Source: Mucilaginibacter sabulilitoris (GTDB taxonomy: Bacteria > Bacteroidota > Bacteroidia > Sphingobacteriales > Sphingobacteriaceae). Taken from it: a stretch of DNA of 64,000 nucleotides. Below the pieces are notes generated by a model. The model had not been told where the DNA came from and ran no database searches. It saw nothing but the letters and a program-made list of their open reading frames with translations. Positions 62,493-64,000 of the stretch are shown here, piece after piece (positions within the stretch are counted from its first letter, which is position 1; each line of letters begins with the position of its first letter). The translations under genes were made by a program, and so were the position numbers. The DNA lies in NCBI RefSeq assembly GCF_034262375.1, contig NZ_CP139558.1, forward strand, positions 4,154,001-4,218,000. The letters run 5' to 3'.

Positions 62493-63779
62493 ATGATAAA
62501 AAATAATAAAATAATGGCAGCGGTCATCGTTGCATCCCTGGGTTACTTTGTTGATATTTATGATCTGCTCTTATTCAGTATTGTTCGTATCCCAAGTCTG
62601 CAATCTCTGCATTTAACCGGTGCAAAACTTACCGATACCGGGCTGTTGTTGCTAAACCTGCAAATGGCAGGCATGTTGGCCGGTGGTATATTCTGGGGTA
62701 TATTGGGTGATAAAAAAGGCCGGTTATCCGTACTGTTCGGCTCAATATGCATTTATTCCGTAGCGAATATTGCCAATGGCTTTGTTGACTCAGTAACAGG
62801 TTACGCCTTATGGCGTTTTGTTGCAGGAGTAGGCCTTGCCGGTGAACTCGGTGCAGGGATAACACTTGTTGCAGAATTGATGCCTAAAGAAAAGCGCGGT
62901 TATGCAACCACCGTTATTGCTTCAGTTGGTGTAAGCGGGGCAATTGCTGCTTACGTAATTGCTCAATACTTTAGCTGGAGGATATCTTTTTTTATTGGCG
63001 GCGGCCTGGGCCTTTTACTGCTCCTGTTACGGATTGGTGTATCAGAGTCGGGCGTTTTCGATGCAGCCAGGGAAGTAGCTAACAGGGGTAATATCTGGTT
63101 ACTGTTCAATAACGGGAAACGTTTCAGAAAATATCTCAGTTGTATTTTAATAGGGGTTCCTTTGTGGTTTGTTGTTGGTGTGTTGATCACGCTATCTCCG
63201 GAATTTTCTAAAGTACTCCAGGTAAAAGGGACGGTGAACGCGGGCGCATCCGTTGCCTGGTGTTACGGAGGGCTCGTTGTTGGTGATATTGTGAGCGGTA
63301 TCCTGAGTCAGCTGCTTAAGAGTCGGGTAAAAGTAGTGTATATATTTTTGAGCATAACTGTTGTTGCTTTAATTATCTTCTTCCAACTAAATGGGGTAAG
63401 TGTGCAGCTGTTTTATATGACCTGCGGTGTACTGGGCTTTTCTGTAGGCTATTGGGTTATTTTTATGACTATTGCGACTGAGCAGTTTGGCACCAACATT
63501 CGGGCAACAGTAACCACAACAGTCCCCAATTTTGTTCGCGGTGCGGTAGTGCCAATGTCGTTCTTATTTCAATTACTAACCTCATATTTTAAAGGATCAA
63601 TCATAATAGCAGGAGAATTGCTGGCGATGCTATGCCTTTCGTTAGCTATTTTGTCACTGCGTAAGATGAAGGAAACCTTTGGTAAAGACCTTGATTTCCA
63701 GGAAACAGACAAATCCATTAAACCATCACAGGACGGTCGCACGCCATTGGCAGTCGTTAACGATAGGAACACGTATTAA
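62493..63779 (+). CDS. MFS transporter (sugar/acid symporter type)
   Basis: 428 residues with 12 predicted helices. GDKKGRLS is the loop 2-3 motif of the major facilitator superfamily, and the RFVAGVGLAGELGAGITLVAELMPKEKRG segment resembles metabolite:H+ symporters. In this context it would move the released, possibly oxidised, sugar across the inner membrane. Its stop codon overlaps the start of the next gene by 1 bp. Confidence 0.9.
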   Translation: MIKNNKIMAAVIVASLGYFVDIYDLLLFSIVRIPSLQSLHLTGAKLTDTGLLLLNLQMAGMLAGGIFWGILGDKKGRLSVLFGSICIYSVANIANGFVDSVTGYALWRFVAGVGLAGELGAGITLVAELMPKEKRGYATTVIASVGVSGAIAAYVIAQYFSWRISFFIGGGLGLLLLLLRIGVSESGVFDAAREVANRGNIWLLFNNGKRFRKYLSCILIGVPLWFVVGVLITLSPEFSKVLQVKGTVNAGASVAWCYGGLVVGDIVSGILSQLLKSRVKVVYIFLSITVVALIIFFQLNGVSVQLFYMTCGVLGFSVGYWVIFMTIATEQFGTNIRATVTTTVPNFVRGAVVPMSFLFQLLTSYFKGSIIIAGELLAMLCLSLAILSLRKMKETFGKDLDFQETDKSIKPSQDGRTPLAVVNDRNTY

Positions 63780-64000
63780 TGATAAAAGCAACAATGAATG
63801 ACAAAGCTTTAGTCGTCAACCTGCTCAGCCGGGCCTTTGATGCTAATCAGAGCGTGAATTATATTATCCGGCAGGATGCTAAGAGAGCGCGCAATATCAG
63901 GATCTTAATGCAGTATTCCTTCGAGGTATGCAGCCGGTTTGGTGACATATGGTTATCCGACGACTGCAAAGCTTGCGCCCTGGTACTCTATCCACACCTC
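63779..64000 (+). CDS. GNAT-like N-acetyltransferase, 3'-truncated by window edge
   Basis: The first 74 residues are visible: FDANQSVNYIIRQD, RIRILMQYSFEVCSRFGDIWLSDD and CALVLYPHL resemble the N-terminal half of a GNAT family found widely in Sphingobacteriaceae. The acetyl-CoA motif lies beyond the edge, so the call rests on partial similarity. Its ATG overlaps the MFS stop (TAATG), implying coupled translation. Confidence 0.6.
   Translation, partial: MIKATMNDKALVVNLLSRAFDANQSVNYIIRQDAKRARNIRILMQYSFEVCSRFGDIWLSDDCKACALVLYPHL

Noticed and set aside
1..64000. CRISPR arrays, prophage genes, rRNA operon, origin of replication
   Set aside because: No regularly spaced repeats, phage structural genes, rRNA sequence or DnaA-box cluster were seen on reading the window.

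Overview
The window reads as chromosomal DNA of a Bacteroidota bacterium, most likely Sphingobacteriaceae (Mucilaginibacter/Pedobacter-like). Reasons: two SusC/SusD pairs, an ECF sigma/FecR regulatory pair, a CzcA efflux pump fused to its outer-membrane channel, small Bacteroidota-type proteins such as DUF6660, scarce Shine-Dalgarno sequences, and several promoter-like TAnnTTTG (-7) boxes. The assignment is inference; there is no rRNA in the window.

Layout. 0-6.7 kb: housekeeping and small genes (cysteine desulfurase cut by the left edge, accD, class II aldolase, iron-permease-like protein, GNAT, zinc-finger-less Fpg/Nei). 6.7-10 kb: a minus-strand run with an AraC regulator, a PNPOx-fold protein, an AhpD-like protein and an AlkZ-like glycosylase. 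10-18 kb: two exported proteins and an enzyme-less SusC/SusD pair. 18-30.4 kb: mixed accessory genes (DUF1801, VOC, S33-type hydrolase, DHA2 MFS exporter, an ArsR-SRPBCC operon with a clear double operator, AAA ATPase, AraC regulator, extra methionine aminopeptidase, Asp-box protein, membrane-tethered wHTH regulator).

30.4-43.2 kb is the most mosaic part. A 1,670-bp IS1182-like element has split the terminator of the wHTH gene and left a 6-bp target duplication. It is followed by a metal-efflux operon (DUF6660, CzcA-CzcC fusion, CzcB-like adaptor) bracketed by 62-bp direct repeats, then VOC, a Crp-like regulator plus SDR sharing a perfect operator, and an AT-rich leucine-rich-repeat gene. Hairpins followed by degenerate tRNA-3'-end-like sequence separate these cargoes, and the tract ends at an intact tRNA-Leu(CAA).

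43.2-49.8 kb: hscB, then a surface-glycan cluster (kdsA, kdsD-like, nucleotide-sugar dehydrogenase, WcaJ-like initiating transferase), a metal-receptor-like protein without signal peptide, and tRNA-Leu(TAG). 49.9-64 kb: a Crp-like regulator, then a glycan-utilization locus: a divergent ECF sigma factor, FecR, STN-domain SusC, SusD, two paralogous exported FAD-dependent oxidoreductases flanking a glycosidase-like lipoprotein, an MFS transporter and a GNAT gene cut by the right edge. Regulation here would run from SusC through FecR to the sigma factor. The two oxidoreductases suggest that the substrate is oxidised as well as hydrolysed, which is the most attractive candidate for new biochemistry in the window.
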